Shown here: piece after piece, positions 32,064-41,346 of the stretch
Layout: every line of letters begins with the position of its first letter
Position numbering within the stretch: the first letter of the stretch is position 1
Notes under the pieces: model-generated
Told to the model about the DNA's origin: nothing
The model's input: the letters and a program-made list of their open reading frames with translations, nothing else
Database searches by the model: none
Source of the DNA: Methyloceanibacter sp. wino2
Lineage (GTDB): Bacteria > Pseudomonadota > Alphaproteobacteria > Rhizobiales > Methyloligellaceae
Direction of reading: 5' to 3'
Assembly: GCF_003071365.1 (NCBI RefSeq)
Contig: NZ_CP028960.1
Span: 992,001-1,056,000 of the forward strand
DNA: 64,000 nucleotides
Position numbers and translations under genes: made by a program

Positions 32064-33481
32064 GCCTCGGCTCCCGTCAGCGGTGCGGCGGCTCGTGCGT
32101 GATCGAAGACGAAGTTCGCCACCGCCGCGAAGTCGGCAGGCATATCCGTACAGCGCTCTTCGCTGCCGAGCTTCAAGGTGAGGCGTTCGGGCTGGGCCGG
32201 CTCGATACCGATGGCCTGGCGCACGGCATCTGGGAACTTGGCCGCGTGCGCGGTCGACAGGATAACCATGGGCGTCGTGCCGAGCCCCGTTTCCTGCTTG
32301 GCGGCCGCGATGCCGACGGCTGTGTGCGGGTCAACCACCATGCCGGTCTCTTCGAATACCCCCCGAATGGTCATTTGCGTCACGTCTTCTCCAGCGGAAT
32401 GGGCACTGAAAAGATCGCAGAGCTGCCCGAACTCGCCCTGGCTCAGCGTGAACGAGCCCTGAGCGCGCAAATCCTCCATCAAGCTCCGAACCCTGGACGA
32501 ATCCCGCCCGGCAAGCTCGAACAGGAGGCGCTCGAAATTGCTGGCAAGCTGGATGTCCATGCTGGGACTTGAGGTCGCGATCACGCCCTGCGGCTCGTAA
32601 GTCCCTGAGGCCAATGCGCGGGGAAGACTGTCATTGAGGTTCGTGGCGATAACGAGGCGTTGGACCGGCAGGCCCATAGCGCGGGCGGCGTAACCTGCGA
32701 AAATATCACCAAAATTTCCGGTGGGCACTGAGAAGGCCACCGGCCGGTAGGGCGCGCCGAGCGTCACGGCCGAAGTGAAGTAGTAGCCGATCTGGGCAAG
32801 GATCCGGGCGAAGTTAATCGAGTTGATCCCGGTCAGCCCGAGGCGCGCGTTCAACTCCCGATCCCCGAACAGCGCCTTCACGATCGCCTGGCAATCGTCG
32901 AAGGTCCCTTCGACCGCGATGTTGTGGATGTTGGCCTCTGTGGCCGTGGTCATCTGGCGGCGTTGAACGTCGCTGACGCGCCCCTTCGGATGCAGGATGA
33001 AGACGTCGATGGCGTCCAGGCCGCGGAACGCCTCAATTGCGGCCGCGCCCGTATCGCCGGAGGTCGCACCGACGACCGTGGCGCGCTGTCCGCGTCGCTT
33101 GAGCGCACGGTTCATGAACCGCGACACGACCTGCATGGCCAGATCCTTGAAGGCCAGCGTGGGGCCGTGAAACAACTCCAGGACGAAGCTGTTGGGCCCA
33201 ATCTGAGTCAGTGGCGCGACGGCGGGATGGTGGAACCCGTCATAGGCTTCCGACAACACCTCTTCGAGGTCGTTCAGACACGGGTCGCCCTCCAGGAAGG
33301 GACGCATGACCCGGTAGGCGGCGTCGGCATAATCGAGGCCTGCGAGGGCGGCAATCTCGTCCGGTGACAATTTCGGCCAGCTCTCGGGCAAGAACAGGCC
33401 TCCATCGTCCGCAAGCGCAGCCAAGAGCGCACCCTCGAAAGAGAGCGCCGGGGCAGACCCGCGCGTTGAAATGAACTTCAA
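32060..33481 (-). CDS. thrC: Threonine synthase
   Basis: This 473-residue PLP enzyme of the longer (fungal/gammaproteobacterial) type converts phosphohomoserine to threonine. Motifs are ALLAALADDGGLFLPE, the PLP lysine in GPTLAFKDLAMQ, GATSGDTGAAAIE and PTGNFGDIFAGY. The start is TTG with GAGAGG six bases upstream. It starts the set thrC-M16-GNAT-EAL and follows SURF1, a conserved order in Hyphomicrobiales. Confidence 0.95.
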   Translation of the reverse strand: MKFISTRGSAPALSFEGALLAALADDGGLFLPESWPKLSPDEIAALAGLDYADAAYRVMRPFLEGDPCLNDLEEVLSEAYDGFHHPAVAPLTQIGPNSFVLELFHGPTLAFKDLAMQVVSRFMNRALKRRGQRATVVGATSGDTGAAAIEAFRGLDAIDVFILHPKGRVSDVQRRQMTTATEANIHNIAVEGTFDDCQAIVKALFGDRELNARLGLTGINSINFARILAQIGYYFTSAVTLGAPYRPVAFSVPTGNFGDIFAGYAARAMGLPVQRLVIATNLNDSLPRALASGTYEPQGVIATSSPSMDIQLASNFERLLFELAGRDSSRVRSLMEDLRAQGSFTLSQGEFGQLCDLFSAHSAGEDVTQMTIRGVFEETGMVVDPHTAVGIAAAKQETGLGTTPMVILSTAHAAKFPDAVRQAIGIEPAQPERLTLKLGSEERCTDMPADFAAVANFVFDHARAAAPLTGAEA

Positions 33482-33566
33482 TATGTGCCTCTCACCGGAA
33501 TTCTAAGACTTTTTGCCAGACCCTAGCCCCCGGAGCGCGGACCCGCAATATGGCGGGGGAGCACTG

Positions 33567-34295
33567 TTAAGACCGCCTCCCGGTCATCACGCTCCAGACA
33601 TAGGCGGCATAGATCACCAGCAGACAGGCAGCCAGAAGGAACCACGTCAGGGCATATTGCAGGTGTTTATTGGGCAGTTCCAGCCGCGTTTGCCCGCCCT
33701 TCGGCCAACCGCCCGGAACGTCGCTTGCCTCCGCCTCCAGGAAGAAGGGTAGCACCTGCACGGTCCCGCCCGGGAACATGGATCGGGCCATACCGCCCAG
33801 ATCCCGAGTGAACCACTGGTTGGCCTCCTCGTCATTGTCCGGCGAGAACAGGTTTGGCTTCTCACTGGTTCGCACGAGCCCCGTCACCGTGACGATGTCC
33901 TGGACCTGCCCCTCTTGCCGGGTGCCGGGCTCCCGGTGGTCGTCCGGCACGAACCCGCGGTCGACGAGGACAACGCGTCCCGAGGCCGTCTCCAGGGGGG
34001 CGATGACATGCCAGCCCGGCTCGCCGTCCGACGAGATGGAGTAAAGGTAGCGCTCCAAATTGTGGTGGAACCGGCCCTCGGCGCTCACCCGGAGATAGTT
34101 CGGATCGCCCCACTGTTTGGCGAGTTCGACGGCCTGCTCCAGCGAGACAGGCTTGCGCTCCGTCCGCGTCTCGATGCGCTGGATGATGCGTTCTTTCCAT
34201 TCGAGGCGTTGAAGCTGCCACTGGCCGAGCCAAATCAGAAGGCCAAAGCCGATCAGAGTGGCTATCGTGAGCCTGATGAGAGCCGGAGTCGTCAT
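33567..34295 (-). CDS. surf1: SURF1 family cytochrome oxidase assembly protein
   Basis: This 242-residue protein has two membrane helices, one at each end (LIGFGLLIWLGQWQLQRLEWK and YALTWFLLAACLLVIYAAYV), enclosing a periplasmic domain with WHVIAPLET and VLVDRGFVP. SURF1 helps insert heme a into CtaD. It follows DUF983 by 9 bp at the end of the cox gene group. Confidence 0.92.
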   Translation of the reverse strand: MTTPALIRLTIATLIGFGLLIWLGQWQLQRLEWKERIIQRIETRTERKPVSLEQAVELAKQWGDPNYLRVSAEGRFHHNLERYLYSISSDGEPGWHVIAPLETASGRVVLVDRGFVPDDHREPGTRQEGQVQDIVTVTGLVRTSEKPNLFSPDNDEEANQWFTRDLGGMARSMFPGGTVQVLPFFLEAEASDVPGGWPKGGQTRLELPNKHLQYALTWFLLAACLLVIYAAYVWSVMTGRRS

Positions 34296-34304
34296 GATCC
34301 TAGG

Positions 34305-34700
34305 CTAGCGGTCCGAGACCAGCTTGCCTTCTTCGGCCTTGTTCCGGAATTGAAGTGCGATCAAGACACCCTTGAAACTGCGAAGCAGGAGAAGTGGAAG
34401 AACGAGAGCCGCCGTCCCCCAGACCAGGGCGTGTACCCAATAAGGGGGCTGGTAGACGGCTTCGACATAGAGTGCGGCGCCGACGATGATGAAGCCCGTA
34501 AACAGCATTACGAAGATGGCCGGCCCGTCTCCGGAATCGGCAAAATCGTAGTTGAGACCGCAGACATCGCAGGCCGGTGCCAAGGTCAGATAGCCATTGA
34601 ACATCTTCCCCTTGTGGCAGGACGGGCACCGCCCGCACATCCCGGCCCAAACCGTGGAGCCCAAGGGTAGATGTACTTTGTGGCTATGTGGCTCGCTCAT
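34305..34700 (-). CDS. DUF983 membrane protein
   Basis: This 131-residue protein has an N-terminal zinc-ribbon (CGRCPSC then CDVCG) and two membrane helices (IFVMLFTGFIIVGAALYV, ALVWGTAALVLPLLLL). DUF983 proteins are regularly encoded beside SURF1 and CtaE in alphaproteobacteria, suggesting a part in oxidase assembly, but the role is unproven. Confidence 0.85.
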   Translation of the reverse strand: MSEPHSHKVHLPLGSTVWAGMCGRCPSCHKGKMFNGYLTLAPACDVCGLNYDFADSGDGPAIFVMLFTGFIIVGAALYVEAVYQPPYWVHALVWGTAALVLPLLLLRSFKGVLIALQFRNKAEEGKLVSDR

Positions 34701-34740
34701 CTTCAACCCGCAATCATCTGTTGTCCGAAACGGACGGTGG

Positions 34741-34774
34741 CCAAAACAGAAAGGGGCGGCCGCTGGACCGCCCC
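34741..34774 (-). terminator. Rho-independent terminator after ctaE
   Basis: On the minus strand a perfect 7-bp GGGGCGG/CCGCCCC stem (34774-34768 with 34759-34753, 8-base loop) is followed by TTTCTGTTTT. It lies 26 bp after the ctaE stop and separates the oxidase genes from DUF983-SURF1. Confidence 0.75.
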
Positions 34775-34799
34775 CCTCCGATGTTCGTGCCTTTCGCCG

Positions 34800-35687
34800 C
34801 TAGTGGCCGGCGTTCGCCCCCGCGCCCCAGATATAGATGGAGCAGAACAGGAACAGCCAGACAACGTCGACAAAATGCCAATACCAAGCCGCCGCTTCGA
34901 AGCCGAAGTGCTTGTGCGGCGTAAAATGGCCGGCCAGCGCGCGGAAGAGGCAAACCAGCAAGAAGATCGTACCCACGATCACATGGAAGCCGTGGAAGCC
35001 GGTGGCCATGTAGAACGTCGAGCCGTAGATGTGGTTGGAGAAGCCGAACCCTGCATGCATGTACTCGAAGGCCTGCAGGCAGGTGAACAGAAGGCCCAGC
35101 ACCACGGTGCAGGTCAGACCCCAGATAAGTCCCTTGCGGTCGTCGTGCAGCATGGCGTGGTGCGCCCAGGTCGCCGTCGTACCGGATGTCAGCAGGATCA
35201 GCGTGTTGACCCAGGGCAGACCCCAAGGATCGAATGTGTGGCCAAAGAAGCCGAGGCCCGGCACTTCAGTCTCGGCGCTCGGGATCGGGGGCCACTGGCC
35301 GCCCGTAACGACCGTTCGCGCATAAGTCACCGCATCGTCGGGGAACAGCGCGACGTCGAAATACGCCCAGAACCAAGCGACGAAGAACATCACCTCGGAG
35401 GCGATGAACAGGATCATGCCGTAGCGGAAGTGAAGCTGAACCACGGGCGATTGGTGACCCTCGGCTTCCTCCTTGATGACGTCTCGCCACCAGCCGAACA
35501 TCGTGATCACCACGATTGCGAGGCCAGGGAGCACGTACCAAAGCTGCGGGTCGCCCGCTTTCTTGCCCATGAAATACATGAGGGCGCCGAGCGCCAGCAC
35601 CAAGCCACCGATCGACCCGACAAGCGGCCACGGGCTCGGATTGAGTAGATGGTAGTCGTGTTGTGGTTTTGCGTGGGCCTGGGCCAT
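34800..35687 (-). CDS. ctaE: Cytochrome c oxidase subunit III
   Basis: This 295-residue seven-helix subunit III has HDYHLLNPSPWPLVGS at the N-terminus, EVMFFVAWFWAYF and HGFHVIVGTIFLLVCLFRA, with WYWHFVDVVWLFLFCSIY at the end. A strong AAGGGGAAC ribosome site precedes the ATG. It is the last structural gene before a terminator. Confidence 0.96.
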   Translation of the reverse strand: MAQAHAKPQHDYHLLNPSPWPLVGSIGGLVLALGALMYFMGKKAGDPQLWYVLPGLAIVVITMFGWWRDVIKEEAEGHQSPVVQLHFRYGMILFIASEVMFFVAWFWAYFDVALFPDDAVTYARTVVTGGQWPPIPSAETEVPGLGFFGHTFDPWGLPWVNTLILLTSGTTATWAHHAMLHDDRKGLIWGLTCTVVLGLLFTCLQAFEYMHAGFGFSNHIYGSTFYMATGFHGFHVIVGTIFLLVCLFRALAGHFTPHKHFGFEAAAWYWHFVDVVWLFLFCSIYIWGAGANAGH

Positions 35688-35746
35688 CGTGAGTTCCCCT
35701 TCCTCCCCAATCGATCTTTTGGCGCGCCTAAGTCACGCCGTGTCGC

Positions 35747-36355
35747 TTACGATCCCGACGCCCTATCCCCCGGCGCGGCAGCGACATCCGACGGGTCGTC
35801 GCTCCGGTAGAAGGTATAGGACAGCGTAATCTCCTCAATGTTTTTCGTACTCTCGTCATCGACGATCGCGGGATCGACGAAGAACGTAACCGGCATTTCG
35901 ATGCTCTGCCCTGCGGCGAGCGTCTGCTGCTTGAAGCAGAAGCATTCGATCTTCTTGAAATAGCGGCCTACCGATTCCGGGGCCACATTGAAACCGGCCG
36001 TGCCGCTGACGGGCTTGTCGGTGTTGTTGTGCGCCTTGAAGAAGACCAGCGCCGTATCGCCGATCTTGAGATCCACGGAACGCTGCTCCGAGCCGAACTG
36101 CCAGGGCAGATCCTTGTCGACGTTGGTGTCGAACCGCACCTTGATCGTTCGATCGAGGATATGGTCCGGCGCCACGGTCGCCACCTGGGTCGTCCCGCCA
36201 TAGCCCGTCTGCTGGCAGAACAGGCGGTAGAGCGGAACCGCGGCAAAGGACAGCCCGACCATGCCGGCGACGACGCCGGCAAGAACCAGCGCGACAAGCC
36301 CGCGCTTGTCGCGACGCCCTGCCATCTCAGAACCGTTGTCGCCCGTTTGGGTCAC
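35747..36355 (-). CDS. ctaG: Cytochrome c oxidase assembly protein CtaG/Cox11
   Basis: This 202-residue protein has one N-terminal helix (ALVLAGVVAGMVGLSFAAV) and a periplasmic copper-binding domain (VPLYRLFCQQTGYGG, KKIECFCFKQQTL with the CFCF copper ligands, MPVTFFVDP). It delivers CuB to CtaD. The start is taken as GTG 36355, with AAGG 8 bases upstream; ATG 36325 would drop 10 residues. Confidence 0.93.
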   Translation of the reverse strand: MTQTGDNGSEMAGRRDKRGLVALVLAGVVAGMVGLSFAAVPLYRLFCQQTGYGGTTQVATVAPDHILDRTIKVRFDTNVDKDLPWQFGSEQRSVDLKIGDTALVFFKAHNNTDKPVSGTAGFNVAPESVGRYFKKIECFCFKQQTLAAGQSIEMPVTFFVDPAIVDDESTKNIEEITLSYTFYRSDDPSDVAAAPGDRASGS

Positions 36356-36372
36356 GTTCAGCGCCTTACCTA

Positions 36373-36516
36373 TCAAATCTGCCGGATGGCGACATTGCCG
36401 CCGAGCCGGACAATGGTCACGACAAAGAACAGAATAACAAGAATCGCGAGGGTCCAGGCGATTGCCAGAGACCTTCTGCGTTGTCGGCGTTTGCGTTCGG
36501 CTTCGGCATTTTCCAT
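36373..36516 (-). CDS. Small CoxF-like membrane protein of the oxidase operon
   Basis: This 47-residue protein has a basic N-terminus (ENAEAERKRRQRRRS) and one helix (LAIAWTLAILVILFFVVTIV), ending NVAIRQI. Its ATG overlaps the ctaB stop (ATGA), which supports real translation. A small single-helix protein between ctaB and ctaG is normal in this order (often named CoxF or left hypothetical). It probably belongs to the oxidase or its assembly. Confidence 0.75.
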   Translation of the reverse strand: MENAEAERKRRQRRRSLAIAWTLAILVILFFVVTIVRLGGNVAIRQI

Positions 36517-37484
36517 CACAACGTCCAGATGCGTGGCAGTACGCCACCGTCCAACCCGAAGCCATGCTCGACGAGGAGCACCGCGAACAGCACAAACAAA
36601 TACAGGATCGAATAAGCGAAGAGGTTCTTGGCCGCCCGCTCGCCAGCGGCGCCCTCGCGCTCCCGGTAGCAGTCGAAGGCAAGCACCAGGAAGAACGCGC
36701 CGAAGATGGCCGCGACCAGCGTGTAGAGCGAACCGCCGAGGCCTATCACGGACGGCACCATGCCGAGCGGCACCAAGATGATGCTGTAGATCAGGATCTG
36801 CCGACGCGTCTCGTCCGCGCCATGGGTCACCGGCAGCATGGGCACGCCGGCGCGCCGGTAGTCGGAGCTGCGGATCAGCGCCAGCGCCCAGAAATGAGGT
36901 GGGGTCCACATGAAGATGATGAGGAACATCACGAAGGATTCGAGGCTCACGGTCCCCGTGGCCGCCGCCCAGCCGATCATCGGCGGCAAGGCGCCCGCCG
37001 CGCCGCCGATCACAATGTTCTGGGGCGTCAACCGCTTCAGCCACATCGTATAGACGAACACGTAGAAGCCGATGGTGAAGGCCAGCAACCCTGCCGCGAC
37101 CCAATTGACCATGAGCCCAAGGCAGAGAACAGAGCCGATCCCCAGGACCGACCCGAAAGCCAGGGCCTCGTTCGGGGTCAGCGCACCTTGCGGCAACGGC
37201 CGCGATGCGGTGCGGGCCATGCGGGCATCGATATCCGCGTCGTACCACATGTTCAGAGCACCCGACGCACCGGCGCCGACGGCGATGCAGAGAAGGGCCG
37301 CGATCGCGAGGACGGGATGCATGTGCACGGGCGCGGTGACGAGGCCGACCAGCGCCGTAAACACCACAAGGAACATGACCCGCGGCTTGAGCAGCTCCGC
37401 ATAGTCGGAGATGTCGCCCCCAAGGTTACTCCCAAGGGCGACATCCAACCTGCCTGGTGTCGTTTCGACAGTCGTGTCTGTCAT
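36516..37484 (-). CDS. ctaB: Protoheme IX farnesyltransferase (heme O synthase)
   Basis: This 322-residue UbiA-superfamily membrane enzyme adds farnesyl to heme b to give heme O. The first aspartate motif is [15 protein letters not shown], followed by RPLPQGALT; there are about eight to nine helices. Heme O is the cofactor of the bo3 oxidase encoded at 46-50 kb and the precursor of heme A for CtaD, so this gene may serve both; no separate cyoE is visible. Confidence 0.95.
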   Translation of the reverse strand: MTDTTVETTPGRLDVALGSNLGGDISDYAELLKPRVMFLVVFTALVGLVTAPVHMHPVLAIAALLCIAVGAGASGALNMWYDADIDARMARTASRPLPQGALTPNEALAFGSVLGIGSVLCLGLMVNWVAAGLLAFTIGFYVFVYTMWLKRLTPQNIVIGGAAGALPPMIGWAAATGTVSLESFVMFLIIFMWTPPHFWALALIRSSDYRRAGVPMLPVTHGADETRRQILIYSIILVPLGMVPSVIGLGGSLYTLVAAIFGAFFLVLAFDCYREREGAAGERAAKNLFAYSILYLFVLFAVLLVEHGFGLDGGVLPRIWTL

Positions 37485-37526
37485 TGGCCTACTTACTCCA
37501 GCGCCTCACTTCGGCGCCCCTGGACC

Positions 37527-39137
37527 TTATTTGACCCGCGGGAGCGTATCGAAGGTGTGGAACGGAGGCGGCGAGGAGACAGTCCACTCCAGCGTCGTCG
37601 CACCCGCACCCCAAGGATTGTCGGCCGACTTCACCTTGCGGGTGAACTGCACGATCACACCGATAAAGAAGATGATGAAGCCGAGGAATGCGAGATAGGC
37701 ACCGAGCGAAGACACGAAGTTCCAGCCCGCGTAGGCATCCGGATAGTCGGCATAGCGGCGCGGCATGCCGGCAAGACCCAGGAAGTGCTGCGGGAAGAAG
37801 GCCAGGTTCGCACCGATGAACATGGTCCAGAAGTGCAGCTTGCCCCAGAACTCCGAGTACATGTAGCCGTACATCTTCGGCGACCAGTAGTACCAGCCCG
37901 CAAAGAGCGAGAAGACGGCCCCGAGCGACAGCACGTAGTGGAAATGCGCCACCACGTAGTAGGTGTCGTGGAAGGACCGGTCGACGCCCGCGTTCGACAG
38001 CATCACGCCCGTCACACCGCCGACGGTGAACAGGAAGATGAAGCCGAGCGCCCAGACCATCGGCGTTTTGAACTGGATCGAGCCACCCCACATGGTCGCA
38101 ATCCACGAGAAGATCTTCACGCCCGTAGGCACGGCGATCACCATCGTGGCGAACACGAAGTAAGCCTGCGTGTTCACGTCCAGACCTGCGGCATACATAT
38201 GGTGCGCCCAGACCACGAAGCCGATCACGCCGATCGCCACCATGGCGTAGGCCATGCCGAGATAGCCGAACACGGGCTTACGCGAGAACGTCGCAACGAT
38301 CTGGCTGATGATGCCGAAGCCCGGCAGGATCATGATGTAAACTTCCGGGTGGCCGAAGAACCAGAACAGGTGCTGCCACAGAAGCGGATCGCCGCCATGC
38401 TTCGAGTCGAAGAACGCGGTCCCGAAGTTACGGTCGGTCAGCAGCATGGTGATGGCGCCAGCCAGAACCGGCAGCGACAGCAGCAGCAGGAAGGCCGTAA
38501 CCAGAATCGACCACACGAACAGCGGCATCTTGTGCAGGGTCATACCCGGCGCGCGCATGTTCAAAATCGTGGTGATGAAGTTGATGGCACCGAGGATCGA
38601 CGACGCACCGCCAAGGTGAAGGGCCAGAATGGCGAAGTCGACGGAAACGCCAGGCGTGCCGTAGGTCGACAGCGGCGCGTAGATCGTCCAGCCAGCGCCG
38701 GCGCCTGTCGATCCGGGAGCACCCGGCATGAACAGCGACGAGATGAGGAGGACAAACGCCATGGCCAGCAGCCAGAACGAAATGTTGTTCATGCGCGGGA
38801 AGGCCATGTCGGGCGCGCCGATCATCAACGGCACCATCCAGTTGCCGAAAGCACCCATCGTGGCCGGCATGACCGCGAAGAACACCATGATGAGGCCGTG
38901 CGCCGTGACGAAAACGTTGAACATCTCCGGATTGCCGAAGATCTGCATGCCGGGCTCCATGAGCTCGGCGCGCATGCCCATGGACAAGAGGGCACCGACG
39001 ATGCCGCCGACGAGCGACAGGATCAGGTAAAGAGTGCCGATGTCCTTGTGGTTGGTCGAGAACAGCCAGCGCTGCAAACCGTGCGGGTGATCGTCGTGAT
39101 CGTGGTGGGCCGCTTCTGCCTGGGCATTGTTCGCCAT
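37527..39137 (-). CDS. ctaD: Cytochrome c oxidase subunit I
   Basis: This 536-residue heme-copper oxidase subunit I has 12 helices. Ligand motifs are [13 protein letters not shown] (heme a His), [15 protein letters not shown] (CuB His with the cross-linked Tyr), WAHHMYAAG (CuB His pair) and [10 protein letters not shown] (heme histidines). The protein is A-type. A histidine-rich N-terminus ([12 protein letters not shown]) is present. Confidence 0.97.
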   Translation of the reverse strand: MANNAQAEAAHHDHDDHPHGLQRWLFSTNHKDIGTLYLILSLVGGIVGALLSMGMRAELMEPGMQIFGNPEMFNVFVTAHGLIMVFFAVMPATMGAFGNWMVPLMIGAPDMAFPRMNNISFWLLAMAFVLLISSLFMPGAPGSTGAGAGWTIYAPLSTYGTPGVSVDFAILALHLGGASSILGAINFITTILNMRAPGMTLHKMPLFVWSILVTAFLLLLSLPVLAGAITMLLTDRNFGTAFFDSKHGGDPLLWQHLFWFFGHPEVYIMILPGFGIISQIVATFSRKPVFGYLGMAYAMVAIGVIGFVVWAHHMYAAGLDVNTQAYFVFATMVIAVPTGVKIFSWIATMWGGSIQFKTPMVWALGFIFLFTVGGVTGVMLSNAGVDRSFHDTYYVVAHFHYVLSLGAVFSLFAGWYYWSPKMYGYMYSEFWGKLHFWTMFIGANLAFFPQHFLGLAGMPRRYADYPDAYAGWNFVSSLGAYLAFLGFIIFFIGVIVQFTRKVKSADNPWGAGATTLEWTVSSPPPFHTFDTLPRVK

Positions 39138-39210
39138 GACTGTTTTCCCTTGTCGTCCTTTGGTTCTTGTAACCGGCCGTCAGGCCACGTGTTGATTTGC
39201 CGGCGCGCGA

Positions 39211-40044
39211 CTAGTCGCGCGCCGACGCCAGCTTACCCTTCGCATCGATCGAGGCCGACTTTTTGCCTGCGACCCAGGCATCGTACTCGTCCTGCGAGAC
39301 GACGCGCACGGCGATCGGCATGAACGCGTGATTGCGCCCGCAAAGCTCCGAGCACTGACCGTAGAACCAGCCCTCTTTCTCGGCCCGGAACCAGGTCTGC
39401 TGCAGCCGGCCCGGCACAGCGTCCAGCTTGACGCCGAAGGACGGGACCGCCCAGTCGTGGATCACGTCGTTCGACTTGAGGCTCACGACGACGTTCGCGC
39501 CGACCGGAACCACAACCTCGTTGTCGACCGTCAGCAGGCGCGGCTGCCCTTCCTTGAGCTGCGCGTCCGGCACCATGATTGAATTGAAGCTGATGTTCTC
39601 GTCCGGATATTCGTAGATCCAGTACCACTGGGCACCGGTGGCGGTGATGGACACATCCGCCTTGGGAAAGTCGTACTGGGCAAACAGAAGCCGGAACGAC
39701 GGGATGGCGATCGCCACCAGAATGAAGATCGGAATGACCGTCCAGGCAACTTCAAGCAGGGTGTTGTGCGAGGTACGGGACGGCTCCGGATTGCTCTTCT
39801 CGTTGAACCGGACCATCACGATGACCATCAGCGCCAGAACGAACAACGTGATGGCGATGATGATGGCCGTCACATAGGTATGGAAATCGTTGATCTGCGC
39901 CATGATGGGCGTCATCGCTTCTTGGAAGCCAAGCTGCCAGGGATGCGCGCGCCCCGGCGGAAGTTCTTCAGCAAGCGCCGAGCCGCTAGCGCCGAGCCCC
40001 GCAAGCGCGGCCAGAACCATCAATGCACGATGCAACATCCCCAT
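39211..40044 (-). CDS. ctaC: Cytochrome c oxidase subunit II
   Basis: This 277-residue subunit has a signal peptide (MVLAALAGLGASGSALA), two helices and a periplasmic cupredoxin domain. The CuA ligands are complete in CSELCGRNHAFMPI, with the aromatic electron-entry patch GAQWYWIYEYP. There is no cytochrome c extension. The ATG at 40044 has GGGAG 7 bases upstream. It is the first gene of the operon. Confidence 0.96.
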   Translation of the reverse strand: MGMLHRALMVLAALAGLGASGSALAEELPPGRAHPWQLGFQEAMTPIMAQINDFHTYVTAIIIAITLFVLALMVIVMVRFNEKSNPEPSRTSHNTLLEVAWTVIPIFILVAIAIPSFRLLFAQYDFPKADVSITATGAQWYWIYEYPDENISFNSIMVPDAQLKEGQPRLLTVDNEVVVPVGANVVVSLKSNDVIHDWAVPSFGVKLDAVPGRLQQTWFRAEKEGWFYGQCSELCGRNHAFMPIAVRVVSQDEYDAWVAGKKSASIDAKGKLASARD

Positions 40045-40550
40045 CCCATCACTCCCAAAGCCTGCTCTCCGACCACTCCTGGTTGGGAGGGTCAAAGTGC
40101 GATTATCGCCGAACGCGGGCCTTTTGGCCCTGCGCCCACTGTCGCAGTGGCGACGCTTATCAGCTTGCGCAAATTTTTGGCGTCGCCCCCGCAAAAACGC
40201 ATTCTTGAGCCGACCGAGCGTAGCCCAGGTGTCAGCAGTTATTGTGTATTTTTAAAATCATAAAGGATATTGATTGGCAACAGTCATGATTCAGTTTTCA
40301 GTTTCTCTAAGGGCGACTTTGATGAACAAGTTCGCCCGGAGGTTGATTCCGTAGCAAGCCGCCAAGACGCGACGTGAATTCGCTGACCCACGTCAAACTT
40401 GCCGGCGATAGACCTGGTCGAATTTTGGCCCTATTGCCCGGCGAATGGCCTTGTTACTCCGTTGACCTGACCGCGACAGGGCGCAGGTTCACAGTCTTGT
40501 CCCAAGGGTTTTAGCCACCCTAGATCAGCTGCAGGAGGCCGGTTCGCCCT
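40045..40550. other. 506-bp non-coding gap between ctaC and the ialB-like gene
   Basis: No convincing gene lies here. The middle (about 40225-40315) is clearly richer in A and T than the rest of the window and probably holds the promoter of the minus-strand cox operon. A weak inverted repeat (GGGCGA, TCGCCC) flanks 40311-40340. I could not place confident -35/-10 boxes. Confidence 0.6.
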
Positions 40551-41165
40551 ATGCTTACGCCATTGCTCTTGGCTTGCCCTCGTCTTGCCGCCTCCGGCAG
40601 CCGGATTTGCCGGCAAAACCTAAAGTCATGGGTGCTGCCCTTAGCTCTCGCCACTGCGGTTTTCGTCCTATCCGCGATCGAATCGCCGGCCCGCGCACAG
40701 GATGACGGCGGGGCGCAGAGTCCGGCGGGGCCTGCCGCCGTGCTGCGCGGAACCTTCGGCGCCTGGCAGCTCTATTGCCGCACGCCTCCCGGAGCCCGGG
40801 AAGAGAAATGCGCGATCGTACAGATGGTGACCGACGAGCAGCGGCCGAATGTCGGCCTGAACGTCCAGCTCTTCAAGTCGATCGGTGACGACACCAACAT
40901 GATGCGCGTGGTCGCGCCGCTCGGGATCTTCCTTCCCCGGGGCCTCGGCGTGAAGATCGACGGCGAGGATGTAGGCAACGTACCCTACATCAAATGCGGG
41001 AAAACGTCGGGCTGCATCGCCGAATTCGAACTTCAGGACGAAGTCGTGACGAAGTTGAAGTCGGGCCAGAGCGCGTTGCTGATCATCTTTCCGACCGTCG
41101 AGGAAGGGATCGGCATTCCGGTTTCTTTGGAAGGGTTCACGCAAGCGTTCGCGACGCTCAAATAG
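40551..41165 (+). CDS. Invasion-associated locus B (IalB) family protein
   Basis: This 204-residue periplasmic protein has a signal peptide ending AIESPARAQ and a beta-rich IalB domain (FGAWQLYCRTPPG, KCAIVQMV, NVGLNVQLFK, YIKCGKTSGCIAEFELQDEV). Two cysteine pairs probably form disulfides. The family is named after a Bartonella invasion factor but is widespread in free-living Hyphomicrobiales, so no virulence role should be assumed. Confidence 0.87.
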   Translation: MLTPLLLACPRLAASGSRICRQNLKSWVLPLALATAVFVLSAIESPARAQDDGGAQSPAGPAAVLRGTFGAWQLYCRTPPGAREEKCAIVQMVTDEQRPNVGLNVQLFKSIGDDTNMMRVVAPLGIFLPRGLGVKIDGEDVGNVPYIKCGKTSGCIAEFELQDEVVTKLKSGQSALLIIFPTVEEGIGIPVSLEGFTQAFATLK

Positions 41166-41209
41166 CCAAGAAAAATCGGCGGCAGAAAAGGAGATATCCG
41201 CCGCCGATT
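41166..41209 (-). terminator. Rho-independent terminator between convergent ialB-like and hxlR-type genes
   Basis: Perfect 10-bp arms AATCGGCGGC (41174-41183) and GCCGCCGATT (41200-41209) enclose 16 bases. On the minus strand the stem is followed by TTTCTT, giving a run of five T. It lies 137 bp beyond the hxlR-type stop and just after the ialB-like stop, so it may serve both directions. Confidence 0.7.
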
Positions 41210-41346
41210 CGTCCGTCTTTGGGGGACGGAAAACGCCCACATCCCGTGCAGGGTTCGGAAAGGGGCGTGGCTTGTAGAGTATATGGCTGCCCCACCCGGC
41301 CGTTCAAGTCGCGGCGCAGCATTCGCCCGACGGCGCAGCAATCATC

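Noticed and set aside
36462-39323. Open frame of 953 codons on the plus strand opposite ctaB and ctaD
   Set aside because: The predicted protein is extremely rich in H, R, E and D, a typical complement of membrane-protein codons; the opposite strand encodes well-conserved oxidase genes.
40225-40315. AT-rich patch before ctaC as an FNR or IHF site
   Set aside because: TTGATTGGCAACA does not match the FNR dyad well enough and no clear IHF consensus was found.
40322-40354. Short frame MNKFARRLIP in the ctaC-ialB gap
   Set aside because: Only ten codons, no ribosome site and no neighbour that would explain a leader peptide.
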